A DNA stretch of 64,000 nt, from assembly GCF_051014445.1 (NCBI RefSeq), contig NW_027488366.1:18246001-18310000 (forward strand), given 5' to 3'. The DNA is from Colletes latitarsis. Taxonomy: Eukaryota > Arthropoda > Insecta > Hymenoptera > Colletidae. Below the pieces are notes generated by a model that did no database searches, was not told the DNA's origin, and worked only from the letters and a program-made list of their open reading frames with translations. The position numbers were made by a program, and so were the translations under genes. This document shows, piece by piece, positions 24,009-36,768 of the stretch; position 1 is the first letter of the stretch, and each line of letters opens with the position of its first letter.

Positions 24009-25739
24009 CCTAACTTGCGTTGTCCTCTAAGATATTGATGGAAACCAGGTTTAATTGACTGTTTCTGTGTTGTACTTCATTACTACGTGATGCAATCCAG
24101 AAAAAGCCCAGGATCTAGCCATCAAGTATGGGAAATATGCGAAAGAATGAGCCTGATGAGAGCAAATCCCAGACCTAACCTAGACCTAACATGAATTATT
24201 CTCTAAAATATTGATCGAAACCAGGTTTAATTGACTGTTTCAGTGTGGTCCCACATTACTACGTGATCCAAACCAGAAAAAACCCAGGATCCGTTCAACA
24301 AGTATGTGAAGAATGCGAAAGTATGAGTCTGGTGAGTGAAAATCCCAGGCCTAACCTAGACATAACATGAATTATTCTCTAAAATATTGATCAAAACCAG
24401 GTTTAATTGACTGTTTCAGTGTGGTACCACATTACTACGTGATCCAATCCAGAAATAGCCCAGGATCTAGCCATGAAGAATGAGAAATATGCGAAAGTAT
24501 GAGCCTGACGAGGGCAAATCCTAGACCTAACCCAGACCTAACATGCGTTATCCTCTAAAATATTTATCATGACCAGGTTTAATTGATTGTTTCATTGTGG
24601 TCCCACATTACTACGTGATCCAAACCAGAAAAAACCCAGGATCCGTTCAACAAGTATGTGAAGAATGCGAAAGTATGAGTCTGATGAGTGAAAATCCCGG
24701 ACCTAACCTAGACCTAACATGCGTTATCCTCTAAAATATTGATCCAAACCAGGTTTATTGGACTGTTTCAGTGTGGTACCACTTTACTACGTGATCCAAA
24801 GCAGAAAAAACACTCGATCAGGTCAACATGTATGTTAGAACTGCGAAAGTATGACCCTGATGAGGGCAAATCCCAGACCTATCCCAGACCTAACCTGCGT
24901 TGTCCTCTAAGATATTGATGGAAACCAGGTTTAATTGACTGTTTCTGTGTTGTACTTCATTACTACGTGATGCAATCCAGAAAAAGCCCAGGATCTAGCC
25001 ATCAACTATGAGAGATATGCGAAAGAATGAGCCTGATGAGAGCAAATCCCAGACCTAACCTAGACCTAACATGAATTATTCTCTAAAATATTGATCGAAA
25101 CCAGGTTTAATTGACTGTTTCAGTGTGGTCCCACATTACTACGTGATCCAAACCAGAAAAAACCCAGGATCCGTTCAACAAGTATGTGAAGAATGCGAAA
25201 GTATGAGTCTGGTGAGTGAAAATCCCAGGCCTAACCTAGACCTAACATGAATTATTCTCTAAAATATTGATCGAAACCTGGTTTAATCTACTGTTTCAGT
25301 GTGGTACCACATTACTACGTGATACAATCCAGAAACAGCCCAGGATCTAGCCATGAAGTATGAGAAATATGCGAAAGTATGAGCCTGATGAGGGCAAATT
25401 CTAGACCTGACCCAGACCTAACATGCGTTTTCCTCTAAAATATTTATCAAGACCTGCTTTAATTGAATGTTTCAGTGTGGTAGCACATTACTACGTGATC
25501 TAATCCAGAAATAGCCCAGGATCTAGCCATGAAGTCTGAGAAATATGCGAAAGTATGAGCCTGACGAGGGCAAATCCCCGGCCTAAAACAGACCTAACAT
25601 GCGTTATCCTCTAAAATATTGATCCAAACCAGGTTTAGTGGACTGTTTCAGTGTGGTACCACTTTACTACGTGATCCAAAGCAGAAAAAACCCTCGATCA
25701 CGCCAACATGTATGATAAAACTGCGAAAGTATGACCCTG

Positions 25740-27514
25740 ATGAGGGCAAATCCCAGACCTATCCCAGACCTAACATGCGTTATCCTCTAAAATAATGATC
25801 GAAACCAGGTTTAATTGACTGTTTTAGTTGTGGTACCACTTTACTGCGTGATCCAAACCAGAAAAAACCCAGGATCCGTTCAACAAGTATGTGAAGAATG
25901 CGAAAGTATGAGTCTGATGAGTGAAAATCCCCGGCCTAACCTAGACCTAACATGCGTTATCCTCACAAATATTGATCGAAACCTGGTTTAATCGACTGTT
26001 TCAGTGTGGTACCACATTACTATGTGATCCAAACCAGAAATATCCCAGGATCTAGCAATGAAGTATGAGAAATATGCGAATGTATGAGCCTGACGAGGGC
26101 AAATCCTAGACCTAACCTAGACATAACATGAATTATTCTCTAAAATATTGATCAAAACCAGGTTTAATTGACTGTTTCAGTGTGGTACCACATTACTACG
26201 TGATCCAATCCAGAAATAGCCCAGGATCTAGCAATGAAGTATGAGAAATATGCGAAAGTATGAGCCTGACGAGGGCAAATCCTAGACCTAACCCAGACCT
26301 AACATGCGTTATCCTCTAAAATATTTATCATGACCAGGTTTAATTGATTGCTTCATTGTGGTCCCACATTACAACGTGATCCAAACCAGAAAAAACCCAG
26401 GATCCGTTCAACAAGTATGTGAAGAATGCGAAAGTATGAGTCTGATGAGTGAAAATCCCAGGCCTAACCTAGACCTAACATGCGTTATCCTCTACAATAT
26501 TGATCCAAACCAGGTTTAATTGAATGTTTTAGTTGTGGTACCACTTTACTACGTGATCCAAAGCAGAAAAAACCCAGGATCCGTTCAACAAGTACGTGAA
26601 GAATGCGAAAGTATGAGTCTGATGAGTGAAAATCCCAGGCCTAACCTAGACCTAACGTGAATTATTCTCTAAAATATTGATCGAAACCTGGTTTAATCTA
26701 CTGTTTCAGTGTTGTACCACATTACTATGTGATCCAAACCAGAAAATAACCCAGGATCTGCTCAACGAGTATCGTAAGTGTGCGAAAGTATGAGTCTGAT
26801 GAGGTCAAATCCCAGACCTATCCCAGACTTAACTTACGTTATCCTCTAAAATATTGATCGAAACCGGGTTTAATCGACTGTTTCAGTGTGGTACCACATT
26901 ACTACGTGATCCAAACCAGAAAAAACCCAGGATCAGTTCAACAAGTATGTGAAAAACTCGAAAGTATGAGCCTGATGAGGGCGAATCCCTGACCTATCCC
27001 AGACCTAACTTGCGTTATCCTCTGAAATATTGATCGAAACCAGGTTTAATTGACTGTTTCAGCGTGGTACCACATTACTACGTGATACAATCCAGAAACA
27101 GCCCAGGATCTAGCCATGAAGTATGAGAAATATGCGAATGTATGAGCCTGATGAGGACAAATCCTAGACCTAACCCAGAACTAACATGCGTAATCCTCTA
27201 AAATATTTATCATGACCAGGTTTAATTGATTGTTTCAGTGTGGTACCACATTACTACGTGATCCAAACCAGAAAAAACCCAGGATCAGTTCAACAAGTAT
27301 GTGAAAAACGCGATAGTATGAGCCTGATGAGGGCGAATCCCTGACCTATCCCAGACCTAACTTGCGTTATCCTCTGAAATATTGATCGAAACCAGGTTTA
27401 ATTGACTGTTTCAGCGTGGTACCACATTACTACGTGATACAATCCAGAAACAGCCCAGGATCTAGCCATGAAGTATGAGAAATATGCGAATGTATGAGCC
27501 TGATGGGGACAAAT
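25740..27514. repeat. 10-monomer segment duplicated at 33200-34974
   Basis: The two segments align at a constant offset of 7460 bp, checked at 25801/33261, 26761/34221, 26941/34401 and 27481/34941. Shared rare variants include TTTTAGTTGTGG, ACTCG and CTGATGGGGAC. They diverge after about 27514/34974. The length of 1775 bp is about ten monomers. Confidence 0.9.
26996..27009. other. Uninterrupted paralogue of the copy 2 target site
   Basis: Here GGGCGAATCCCTGACCT, the 14-bp target ATCCCAGACCTAAC and TTGCGTTATCCTCTGAAATA are continuous. The same left and right variants flank copy 2, separated there by 3.1 kb of element. It represents the pre-insertion arrangement and confirms the insertion boundaries and the 14-bp duplication. 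Confidence 0.88.
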
Positions 27515-28249
27515 CCTAGACCTAACCCAAACCTAACATGCGTTATCCTCCAAAATATTTATCAAGACCAGGTTTAATTGAATGCTTTAGTGTGGTACCA
27601 CATTACTACGTGATCCAAACCAGAAAAAACCCAGGATCCGTTCAACAAGTATGTGAAGAATGCGAAAGTATGACCCTGATGAGGGCAAATCCCAGGCCTT
27701 ACCTAGACCTAACATGCGTTGTCCTCTAAAATATTGATGGAAACTAGGTTTAATTGACTGTTTCAGTGTTGTACTTCATTACTACGTGATGCGATCCAGA
27801 AAAAGCCCAGGATCTAGCCATCAAGTATGAGAAATATGCGAAAGAATGAGCCTGATGAGAGCAAATCCCAGACCTAACCTAGACATAACATGAATTATTC
27901 TCTAAAATATTGATGAAAAGAAGGTTTAATTGGCTGTTTGAGTGTGGTACCACATTACTACGTGATCCAATCCAGAAATAGCCCAGGATCTAGCCATGAA
28001 CTATGAGAAATATGCGAAAGTATGAGCCTGACGAGGGCAAATCCTAGACCTAACCCAGACCTAACATGCGTTATCCTCTAAAATATTTATCATGACCAGG
28101 TTTAATTGATTGTTTCAGTGTGGTCCCACATTACTACGTGATCCAAACCAGAAAAAACCCAGGATCCGTTCAACAAGTATGTGAAGAATGCGAAAGTATG
28201 AGTCTGATGAGGGCTAATCCCAGACCTATCCCAGACCTAACTTGCGTTA

Positions 28250-30979
28250 TCCTCTAAAATAATGATCGAAACCAGGTTTAATTGACTGTTTTAGTTGTGG
28301 TACCACTTTACTACGTGATCCAAACCAGAAAAAACCCAGGATCCGTTCAACAAGTATGTGAAGAATGCGAAAGTATGTGTCTGATGAGTGAAAATCCCCG
28401 GCCTAACCTAGACCTAACATGCGTTATCCTCAAAAATATTGATCGAAACCTGGTTTAATCGACTGTTTCAATGTGGTACCACATTACTATGTGATCCAAA
28501 CCAGAAAATAACTCAGGATCTGTTCAACGAGTATGTGAAGTGTGCGAAAGTATGAGTCTGATGAGGGCAAATCCTAGACCTATCCCAGACCCAACATGCG
28601 TTATCCTCTAAAATATTTATCAAGACCAGGTTTAATTGACTGTTTCAGTGTGGTACCACATTGCTACGTGATCCAAACCAGAAAAAACCCAGGATCAGTT
28701 CAACAAGTAAGTGAAAAACGCGAAAGTATGAGCCTGATGAGGGCAAATCCCAGACCTATCCCAGACCTAACTTGCGCTATGCTCTAAATTATTGATCGTA
28801 ACCTGGTTTAATCGACTGTTTCTGTGTGGTACCACATTACTATGTGATCCAAACCAGAAAATAACCCAGGATCTGTTCAACGAGTATGTGAAGTGTTGCG
28901 AAAGTATGAGTCTGATGAGGGCAAATCCTAGACCTATCCCAGACCTAACATGCGTTATCCTCTAAAATATTGATCGAAACCAGGTTTAATTGACTGTTTC
29001 AGCGTGGTACCACATTACTACGTGATACAATCCAGAAACAGCCCAGGATCTAGCCATGAAGTATGAGAAATATGCGAAAGTATGAGCCTGATGAGGGCAA
29101 ATTCTAGACCTGACCCAGACCTAACATGCGTTTTCCTCTAAAATATTTATCAAGACCTGCTTTAATTGAATGTTTCAGTGTGGTAGCACATTACTACGTG
29201 ATCTAATCCAGAAATAGCCCAGGATCTAGCCATGAAGTCTGAGAAATATGCGAAAGTATGAGCCTGACGAGGGCAAATCCCCGGCCTAAAACAGACCTAA
29301 CATGCGTTATCCTCTAAAATATTGATCCAAACCAGGTTTAGTGGACTGTTTCAGTGTGGTACCACTTTACTACGTGATCCAAAGCAGAAAAAACCCTCGA
29401 TCACGCCAACATGTATGATAAAACTGCGAAAGTATGACCCTGATGAGGGCAAATCCCAGACCTATCCCAGACCTAACATGCGTTATCCTCTAAAATAATG
29501 ATCGAAACCAGGTTTAATTGACTGTTTTAGTTGTGGTACCACTTTACTACGTGATCCAAACCAGAAAAAACCCAGGATCCGTTCAACAAGTATGTGAAGA
29601 ATGCGAAAGTATGAGTCTGATGAGTGAAAATCCCCGGCCTAACCTAGACCTAACATGCGTTATCCTCGCAAATATTGATCGAAACCTGGTTTAATCGACT
29701 GTTTCAGTGTGGTACCACATTACTATGTGATCCAAACCAGAAAATAACTCAGGATCTGTTCAACGAGTATGTGAAGTGTGCGAAAGTATGAGTCTGATGA
29801 GGACAAATCCTAGACCTATCCCAGACCCAACATGCGTTATCCTCTAAAATATTTATCAAGACCAGGTTTAATTGACTGTTTCAGTGTGGTACCACATTGC
29901 TACGTGATCCAAACCAGAAAAAACCCAGGATGAGTTCAACAAGTAAGTGAAAAACGCGAAAGTATGAGCCTGATGAGGGCAAATCCCAGACCTATCCCAG
30001 ACCTAACTTGCGCTATGCTCTAAATTATTGATCGTAACCTGGTTTAATCGACTGTTTCTGTGTGGTACCACATTACTATGTGATCCAAACCAGAAAATAA
30101 CCCAGGATCTGTTCAACGAGTATGTGAAGTGTTGCGAAAGTATGAGTCTGATGAGGGCAAATCCTAGACCTATCCCAGACCTAACATGCGTTATCCTCTA
30201 AAATATTGATCGAAACCAGGTTTAATTGACTGTTTCAGCGTGGTACCACATTACTACGTGATACAATCCAGAAACAGCCCAGGATCTAGCCATGAAGTAT
30301 GAGAAATATGCGAAAGTATGAGCCTGATGAGGGCAAATTCTAGACCTGACCCAGACCTAACATGCGTTTTCCTCTAAAATATTTATCAAGACCTGCTTTA
30401 ATTGAATGTTTCAGTGTGGTAGCACATTACTACGTGATCTAATCCAGAAATAGCCCAGGATCTAGCCATGAAGTCTGAGAAATATGCGAAAGTATGAGCC
30501 TGACGAGGGCAAATCCCCGGCCTAAAACAGACCTAACATGCGTTATCCTCTAAAATATTGATCCAAACCAGGTTTAGTGGACTGTTTCAGTGTGGTACCA
30601 CTTTACTACGTGATCCAAAGCAGAAAAAACCCTCGATCACGCCAACATGTATGATAAAACTGCGAAAGTGTGACCCTGATGAGGGCAAATCCCAGACCTA
30701 TCCCAGACCTAACATGCGTTATCCTCTAAAATAATGATCGAAACCAGGTTTAATTGACTGTTTTAGTTGTGGTACCACTTTACTACGTGATCCAAACCAG
30801 AAAAAACCCAGGATCCGTTCAACAAGTATGTGAAGAATGCGAAAGTATGAGTCTGATGAGTGAAAATCCCCGGCCTAACCTAGACCTAACATGCGTTATC
30901 CTCACAAATATTGATCGAAACCTGGTTTAATCGACTGTTTCAGTGTGGTACCACATTACTATGTGATCCAAACCAGAAA
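28250..30979. repeat. 7-monomer higher-order repeat, period 1236 bp, about 2.2 copies
   Basis: Unit starts near 28260, 29496 and 30732. The rare AAGTGTTGCG insertion recurs at 28891 and 30127, and the TTGCTACGTG monomer start at 28596 and 29832, both exactly 1236 bp apart. Divergence between units is only a few bases (for example CAGTTC/GAGTTC and CACAAATA/CGCAAATA). The third, partial unit diverges near 30979. A partial copy of the same monomer order lies at about 25380-25980. Confidence 0.9.
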
Positions 30980-31354
30980 TATCCCAGGATCTAGCAATGA
31001 AGTATGAGAAATATGCGAAAGTATGAGCCTGACGAGGGCAAATCCTAGACCTAACCCAGACCTAACATGCGTTATCCTCTAAAATATTTATCATGACCAG
31101 GTTTAATTGATTGCTTCATTGAGGTCCCACATTACAACGTGATCCAAACCAGAAAAAACCCAGGATCCGTTCAACAAGTATGTGAAGAATGCGAAAGTAT
31201 GAGTCTGATGAGTGAAAATCCCAGGGCTAACCTAGACCTAACATGCGTTATCCTCTACAATATTGATCCAAACCAGGTTTAATTGACTGTTTCAGCGTGG
31301 TACCACATTACTACGTGATACAATCCAGAAACAGCCCAGGATCTAGCCATGAAG

Positions 31355-31390
31355 TATGAGAATCTGTTCAGGAAACCAGAAAAAACCCAG
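31355..31390. repeat. Broken satellite monomer (unit cut to about 50 bp)
   Basis: Monomer phase jumps here. CCATGAAGTATGAGAA is followed by TCTGTTCAGGAAACCAGAAA, so two equivalent CCAGAAA landmarks are about 50 bp apart where 176 is expected. Around 126 bp is missing and a few bases at the join do not fit either side. Confidence 0.85.
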
Positions 31391-32450
31391 GATCCGTTCA
31401 ACAAGTATGTGAAGAATGCGAAAGTACGAGTCTGATGAGTGAAAATCACAGACCTAACCTAGACCTAACATGCGTTATCCTCAAAAATATTGATCGAAAC
31501 CAGGTTTAATCGACTGTTTCAGTGTGGTACCACATTACTACGTGATCCAAACCAGAAAAAAACCCAGGACCTGTTCAACAAGTATGTGAAAAACGCGAAA
31601 GTATGAGCCTGATGACGGCAAATCCCAGACCCATCCCAGACCTAACTTGCGTTATCCTCAAAAATATTTATAGAAACCTGGTTTAATCGACTGTTTCAGT
31701 GTTGTACTTCATTACTACGAGATCCAATCCAGAAATAGCCCAGGATCTAGCCATGAACTATGAGAAATATGCGAAAGTATGAGCCTGACGAGGGCAAATC
31801 CTAGACCTAACCCAGACCTAGCATGCGTTATCCTCTGAAATATTTATCAAGACCAGGTTTAATTGATTGTTTCAGTGTGGTCCCACATTACTACGTGTTC
31901 CAAACCAGAAAAAAACCCAGGATCCGTTCAACAAGTATGTGAAGAATGCGAAAGTACGAGTCTGATGAGTGAAAATCACAGACCTAACCTAGACCTAACA
32001 TGCGTTATCCTCAAAAATATTGATCGAAACCAGGTTTAATCGACTGTTTCAGTGTGGTACCACATTACTACGTGATCCAAACCAGAAAAAAACCCAGGAC
32101 CTGTTCAACAAGTATGTGAAAAACGCGAAAGTATGAGCCTGATGACGGCAAATCCCAGACCCATCCCAGACCTAACTTGCGTTATCCTCAAAAATATTTA
32201 TAGAAACCTGGTTTAATCGACTGTTTCAGTGTTGTACTTCATTACTACGAGATCCAATCCAGAAATAGCCCAGGATCTAGCCATGAACTATGAGAAATAT
32301 GCGAAAGTATGAGCCTGACGAGGGCAAATCCTAGACCTAACCCAGACCTAGCATGCGTTATCCTCTGAAATATTTATCAAGACCAGGTTTAATTGATTGT
32401 TTCAGTGTGGTCCCACATTACTACGTGTTCCAAACCAGAAAAAAACCCAG
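31391..32450. repeat. 3-monomer tandem duplication, period 530 bp
   Basis: 31391-31920 and 31921-32450 match with shared private variants: AAAGTACGAG, AATCACAGACC, GATGACGGC, TTTATAGAAACC, TACGTGTTCC. The next unit departs at about 32486. The first unit begins right after the broken monomer, so break and duplication may stem from one event. Confidence 0.9.
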
Positions 32451-33199
32451 GATCCGTTCAACAAGTATGTGAAGAATGCGAAAGTATGAGTCTGATGAGT
32501 GAAAATCCCAGGCCTAACCTAGGCCTAACATGCGTTATCCTCAAAAATATTGATCGAAACCAGGTTTAATCGATTGTTTCAGTGTGGTACCACATTACTA
32601 TGTGATCCAAACCAGAAAATAACCCAGGATCTATTCAACGAGTATGTGAAGTGTGCGAAAGTATGAGTCCGATGAGGGCAAATCCCAGACCTATCCCAGA
32701 CCTAACATGCGTTATCCTCTACAATATTTATCAAGACCATGTTTAATTGATTGTTTCAGTGTGATTCCACATTACTACGTGATCCTAACCAGTAAAAACC
32801 CAGGATCCGTTCTACAAGTATGTAAAGAAAGCGAAAGTATGAGTCAGATGAGTGAAAATCCCCGGCCTAACCCAGACCTAACATGCGTTATCCTAAAAAA
32901 TATTGATCCAAACCAGGTTTAATGGACTGTTTCGGTGTGGTACCACACTACTACGTGACCCAAACCGGAAAAAACCCAGAATCTAGCCATCAAGTATGAG
33001 AAATATGCGAAAGTATGAGCCTGATGAGGGCGAATCCCTGACCTATCCCAGACCTAACTTGCGTTATCCTCTGAAATATTGATCGAAACCAGGTTTTATT
33101 GACTGTTTCAGTGTGGTACCACATTACTACGTGATACAATCCAGAAACAGCCCAGGATCTAGCCATGAAGTATGAGAAATATGCGAAAGTATGAGCCTG

Positions 33200-34974
33200 A
33201 TGAGGGCAAATCCCAGACCTATCCCAGACCTAACATGCGTTATCCTCTAAAATAATGATCGAAACCAGGTTTAATTGACTGTTTTAGTTGTGGTACCACT
33301 TTACTGCGTGATCCAAACCAGAAAAAACCCAGGATCCGTTCAACAAGTATGTGAAGATTGCGAAAGTATGAGACTGATGAGTGAAAATCCCCGGCCTAAC
33401 CTAGACCTAACATGCGTTATCCTCACAAATATTGATCGAAACCTGGTTTAATCGACTGTTTCAGTGTGGTACCACATTACTATGTAATCCAAACCAGAAA
33501 TATCCCAGGATCTAGCAATGAAGTATGAGAAATATGCGAATGTATGAGCCTGACGAGGGCAAATCCTAGACCTAACCTAGACATAACATGAATTATTCTC
33601 TAAAATATTGATCAAAACCAGGTTTAATTGACTGTTTCAGTGTGGTACCACATTACTACGTGATCCAATCCAGAAATAGCCCAGGATCTAGCAATGAAGT
33701 ATGAGAAATATGCGAAAGTATGAGCCTGACGAGGGCAAATCCTAGACCTAACCCAGACCTAACATGCGTTATCCTCTAAAATATTTATCATGACCAGGTT
33801 TAATTGATTGCTTCATTGTGGTCCCACATTACAACGTGATCCAAACCAGAAAAAACCCAGGATCCGTTCAACAAGTATGTGAAGAATGCGAAAGTATGAG
33901 TCTGATGAGTGAAAATCCCAGGGCTAACCTAGACCTAACATGCGTTATCCTCTACAATATTGATCCAAACCAGGTTTAATTGACTGTTTTAGTTGTGGTA
34001 CCACTTTACTACGTGATCCAAAGCAGAAAAAACCCAGGATCCGTTCAACAAGTACGTGAAGAATGCGAAAGTATGAGTCTGATGAGTGAAAATCCCAGGC
34101 CTAACCTAGACCTAACATGAATTATTCTCTAAAATATTGATCGAAACCTGGTTTAATCTACTGTTTCAGTGTTGTACCACATTACTATGTGATCCAAACC
34201 AGAAAATAACCCAGGATCTGCTCAACGAGTATTGTAAGTGTGCGAAAGTATGAGTCTGATGAGGTCAAATCCCAGACCTATCCCAGACTTAACTTACGTT
34301 ATCCTCTAAAATATTGATTGAAACCGGGTTTAATCGACTGTTTCAGTGTGGTACCACATTACTACGTGATCCAAACCAGAAAAAACCCAGGATCAGTTCA
34401 ACAAGTATGTGAAAAACTCGAAAGTATGAGCCTGATGAGGGCGAATCCCTGACCTATCCCAGACCTAACTTGCGTTATCCTCTGAAATATTGATCGAAAC
34501 CAGGTTTAATTGACTGTTTCAGCGTGGTACCACGTTACTACGTGATACAATCCAGAAACAGCCCAGGATCTAGCCATGAAGTATGAGAAATATGCGAATG
34601 TATGAGCCTGATGAGGACAAATCCTAGACCTAACCCAGAACTAACATGCGTTATCCTCTAAAATATTTATCATGACCAGGTTTAATTGATTGTTTCAGTG
34701 TGGTACCACATTACTACGTGATCCAAACCAGAAAAAACCCAGGATCAGTTCACCAAGTATGTGAAAAACGCGAAAGTATGAGCCTGATGAGGGCGAATCC
34801 CTGACCTATCCCAGACCTAACTTGCGTTATCCTCTGAAATATTGATCGAAACCAGGTTTAATTGACTGTTTCAGCGTGGTACCACATTACTACGTGATAC
34901 AATCCAGAAACAGCCCAGGATCTAGCCATGAAGTATGAGAAATATGCGAATGTATGAGCCTGATGGGGACAAAT
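33200..34974. repeat. 10-monomer segment duplicated from or to 25740-27514
   Basis: Partner of the segment at 25740-27514 (offset 7460 bp). At its right edge it switches to the AATTCTAGACCTGACCC monomer found in the 7-monomer repeat. Confidence 0.9.
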
Positions 34975-36215
34975 TCTAGACCTGACCCAGACCTAACATG
35001 CGTTTTCCTCTAAAATATTTATCAAGACCTGCTTTAATTGAATGTTTCAGTGTGGTAGCACATTACTACGTGATCTAATCCAGAAATAGCCCAGGATCTA
35101 GCCATGAAGTCTGAGAAATATGCGAAAGTATGAGCCTGACGAGGGCAAATCCCCGGCCTAAAACAGACCTAACTTGCGTTGTCCTCTAAGATATTGATGG
35201 AAACCAGGTTTAATTGACTGTTTCAGTGTTGTACTTCATTACTACGTGATGCAATCCAGAAAAAGCCCTGGATCTAGCCATCAAGTATGAGAAATATGCG
35301 AAAGAACGAGGCTGATGAGAGCAAATCCCAGACCTAACCTAGACCTAACATGAATTATTCTCTAAAATATTGATCGAAACCAGGTTTAATTGACTGTTTC
35401 AGCGTGGTACCACATTACTACGTGATACAATCCAGAAACAGCCCAGGATCTAGCCATGAAGTATGAGAGATATGCGAAAGTATGAGCCTGCTGAAGGCAA
35501 ATCCTAAACCTAACCCAAACCTAACATGCGTTATCCTCTAAAATATTTATCAAGACCAGGTTTAATTGATTGTTTCAGTGTGGTACCACACTACATCGTG
35601 AGCCAAACCAGAAAAAACGCAGGATCTGTTCAACAAGTATGTGAAGTGTGCGAAAGTATGAGTCTGATGAGGTCAAATCCCAGACCAATCCCGGACTTAA
35701 CTTGCGTTATCCTCTAAAAGATTGATCGAAACCAGGTTTAATCGACTGTTTCAGTGTGGTACCACATTACTACGTGATGCAATCCAGAAAAAGCCCAGGA
35801 TCTAGCCATCAAGTATGAGAAATATGCGAAAGTATGAGCCTGATGAGGGCAAATCCTCGACCTAACCCAAACCTAACATCCGTTATCGTCTAAAATATTT
35901 ATCAAGACCAGGTTTAATGGAATGTTTCAGTGTGGTACCACTTTACTACGTGATCCAAAGCAGAAAAAACCCTCGATCAGGTCAACATGTATGATAAAAC
36001 TGCGAAAGTATGAGTCTGATGAGTGAAAATCCCAGGGCTAACCGAGACCTAACATGCGTTATCCTCTAAAATATTGATCCAAACCAGGTTTAATGGACTG
36101 TTTCAGTGTGGTACCACACTACTACGTGATACAAACCAGAAAAAACCCAGGATCTGTTCAACAAGTATGTGAAAAACGCGAAAGTATGAGCCTGATGAGG
36201 GCGAATCCCAGACCT

Positions 36216-36229
36216 ATGCCAGACCTAAC
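36216..36229. repeat. Target-site duplication, 3' side of copy 4, with a diagnostic variant
   Basis: ATGCCAGACCTAAC before the poly(T) tract is repeated at 41610-41623. The G (ATGCC, not the usual ATCCC) occurs on both sides, so this is a true duplication of one target monomer and not chance similarity. Confidence 0.95.
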
Positions 36230-36252
36230 TTTTTTTTTTTTTTTTTTTTTTT

Positions 36253-36768
36253 GTCGTGGGGAAAATCTTCGAAAGACTCCCTCCCACCTCCTTGGGGAGT
36301 GGTGGGAGGGGTGTGTGGGATTCCCCGCGCCCGTACAACGACAGGCGCGGGACCTACCCACTAAAAACCCCACGGTGACCCTTCGGCACGCTTTGGGAGG
36401 ATACCGGGAATCGCTCGAAGCATTCTTCCGGTATCCTCCCCGTGCCCGCGCTTTCGCGCCCATCCCCCGGGGGGACAATCGGTCCCCCCAGTAGACACAC
36501 TGCCTCATAGCGGCGGGACGGGGCCACTCCATCCCGCCGCTATCCGTCCCGGGGCCGCGTTTAGTGGCGGCTGCGAGCCCCAACTCGCAACCGCCCGCGA
36601 CCCCGTTTCCATCCCTCGGCGGCCGGGCGTTCATGGCCGCACCAGACCGCCGAGGGTGCCTCCCCTTGCGTCGGACCGGTAGGGGGAGGCACACCTACCC
36701 CCAACCGGTCCGACCCGGCGCCGCCTGGCGGGAGGAGGGTCCCCTCAGGACCCCCCTCCCAGCCTAGG
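36253..36768 (-). other. 3'-UTR of copy 4, a ladder of hairpins
   Basis: This 516-nt non-coding stretch contains at least six inverted repeats in series: 36324-36351 (8-bp arms CCCGCGCC), 36395-36440 (13-bp arms GGGAGGATACCGG), 36469-36489 (8-bp arms GGGGGGAC), 36508-36542 (11-bp arms TAGCGGCGGGA), 36566-36595 (11 of 12 pairs) and 36670-36714 (11-bp arms GTCGGACCGGT). A further 12-bp pair near 36284 is perfect in copies 1 and 2 but has a mismatch here. The hairpins up to 36542 recur in the other copies. In non-LTR elements the 3'-UTR RNA is often what the reverse transcriptase recognises, so a structured RNA is a reasonable inference. Confidence 0.75.
36508..36542. other. Hairpin whose loop is inverted in copy 3
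   Basis: Arms TAGCGGCGGGA (36508-36518) and TCCCGCCGCTA (36532-36542) enclose the 13-nt loop CGGGGCCACTCCA (36519-36531). Copies 1 and 2 have the same loop orientation. Copy 3 has the exact reverse complement, TGGAGTGGCCCCG. Confidence 0.93.

Larger units (their letters stand above)
23825..36229. repeat. Satellite array, block 4 (about 70 monomers)
   Basis: 12.4 kb of uninterrupted monomers between copies 3 and 4. It is rich in higher-order structure, listed separately: a 7-monomer tandem block, a 3-monomer tandem block, a broken monomer near 31364, and a 1.8-kb pair of segments 7460 bp apart. No gene seen. Confidence 0.96.
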
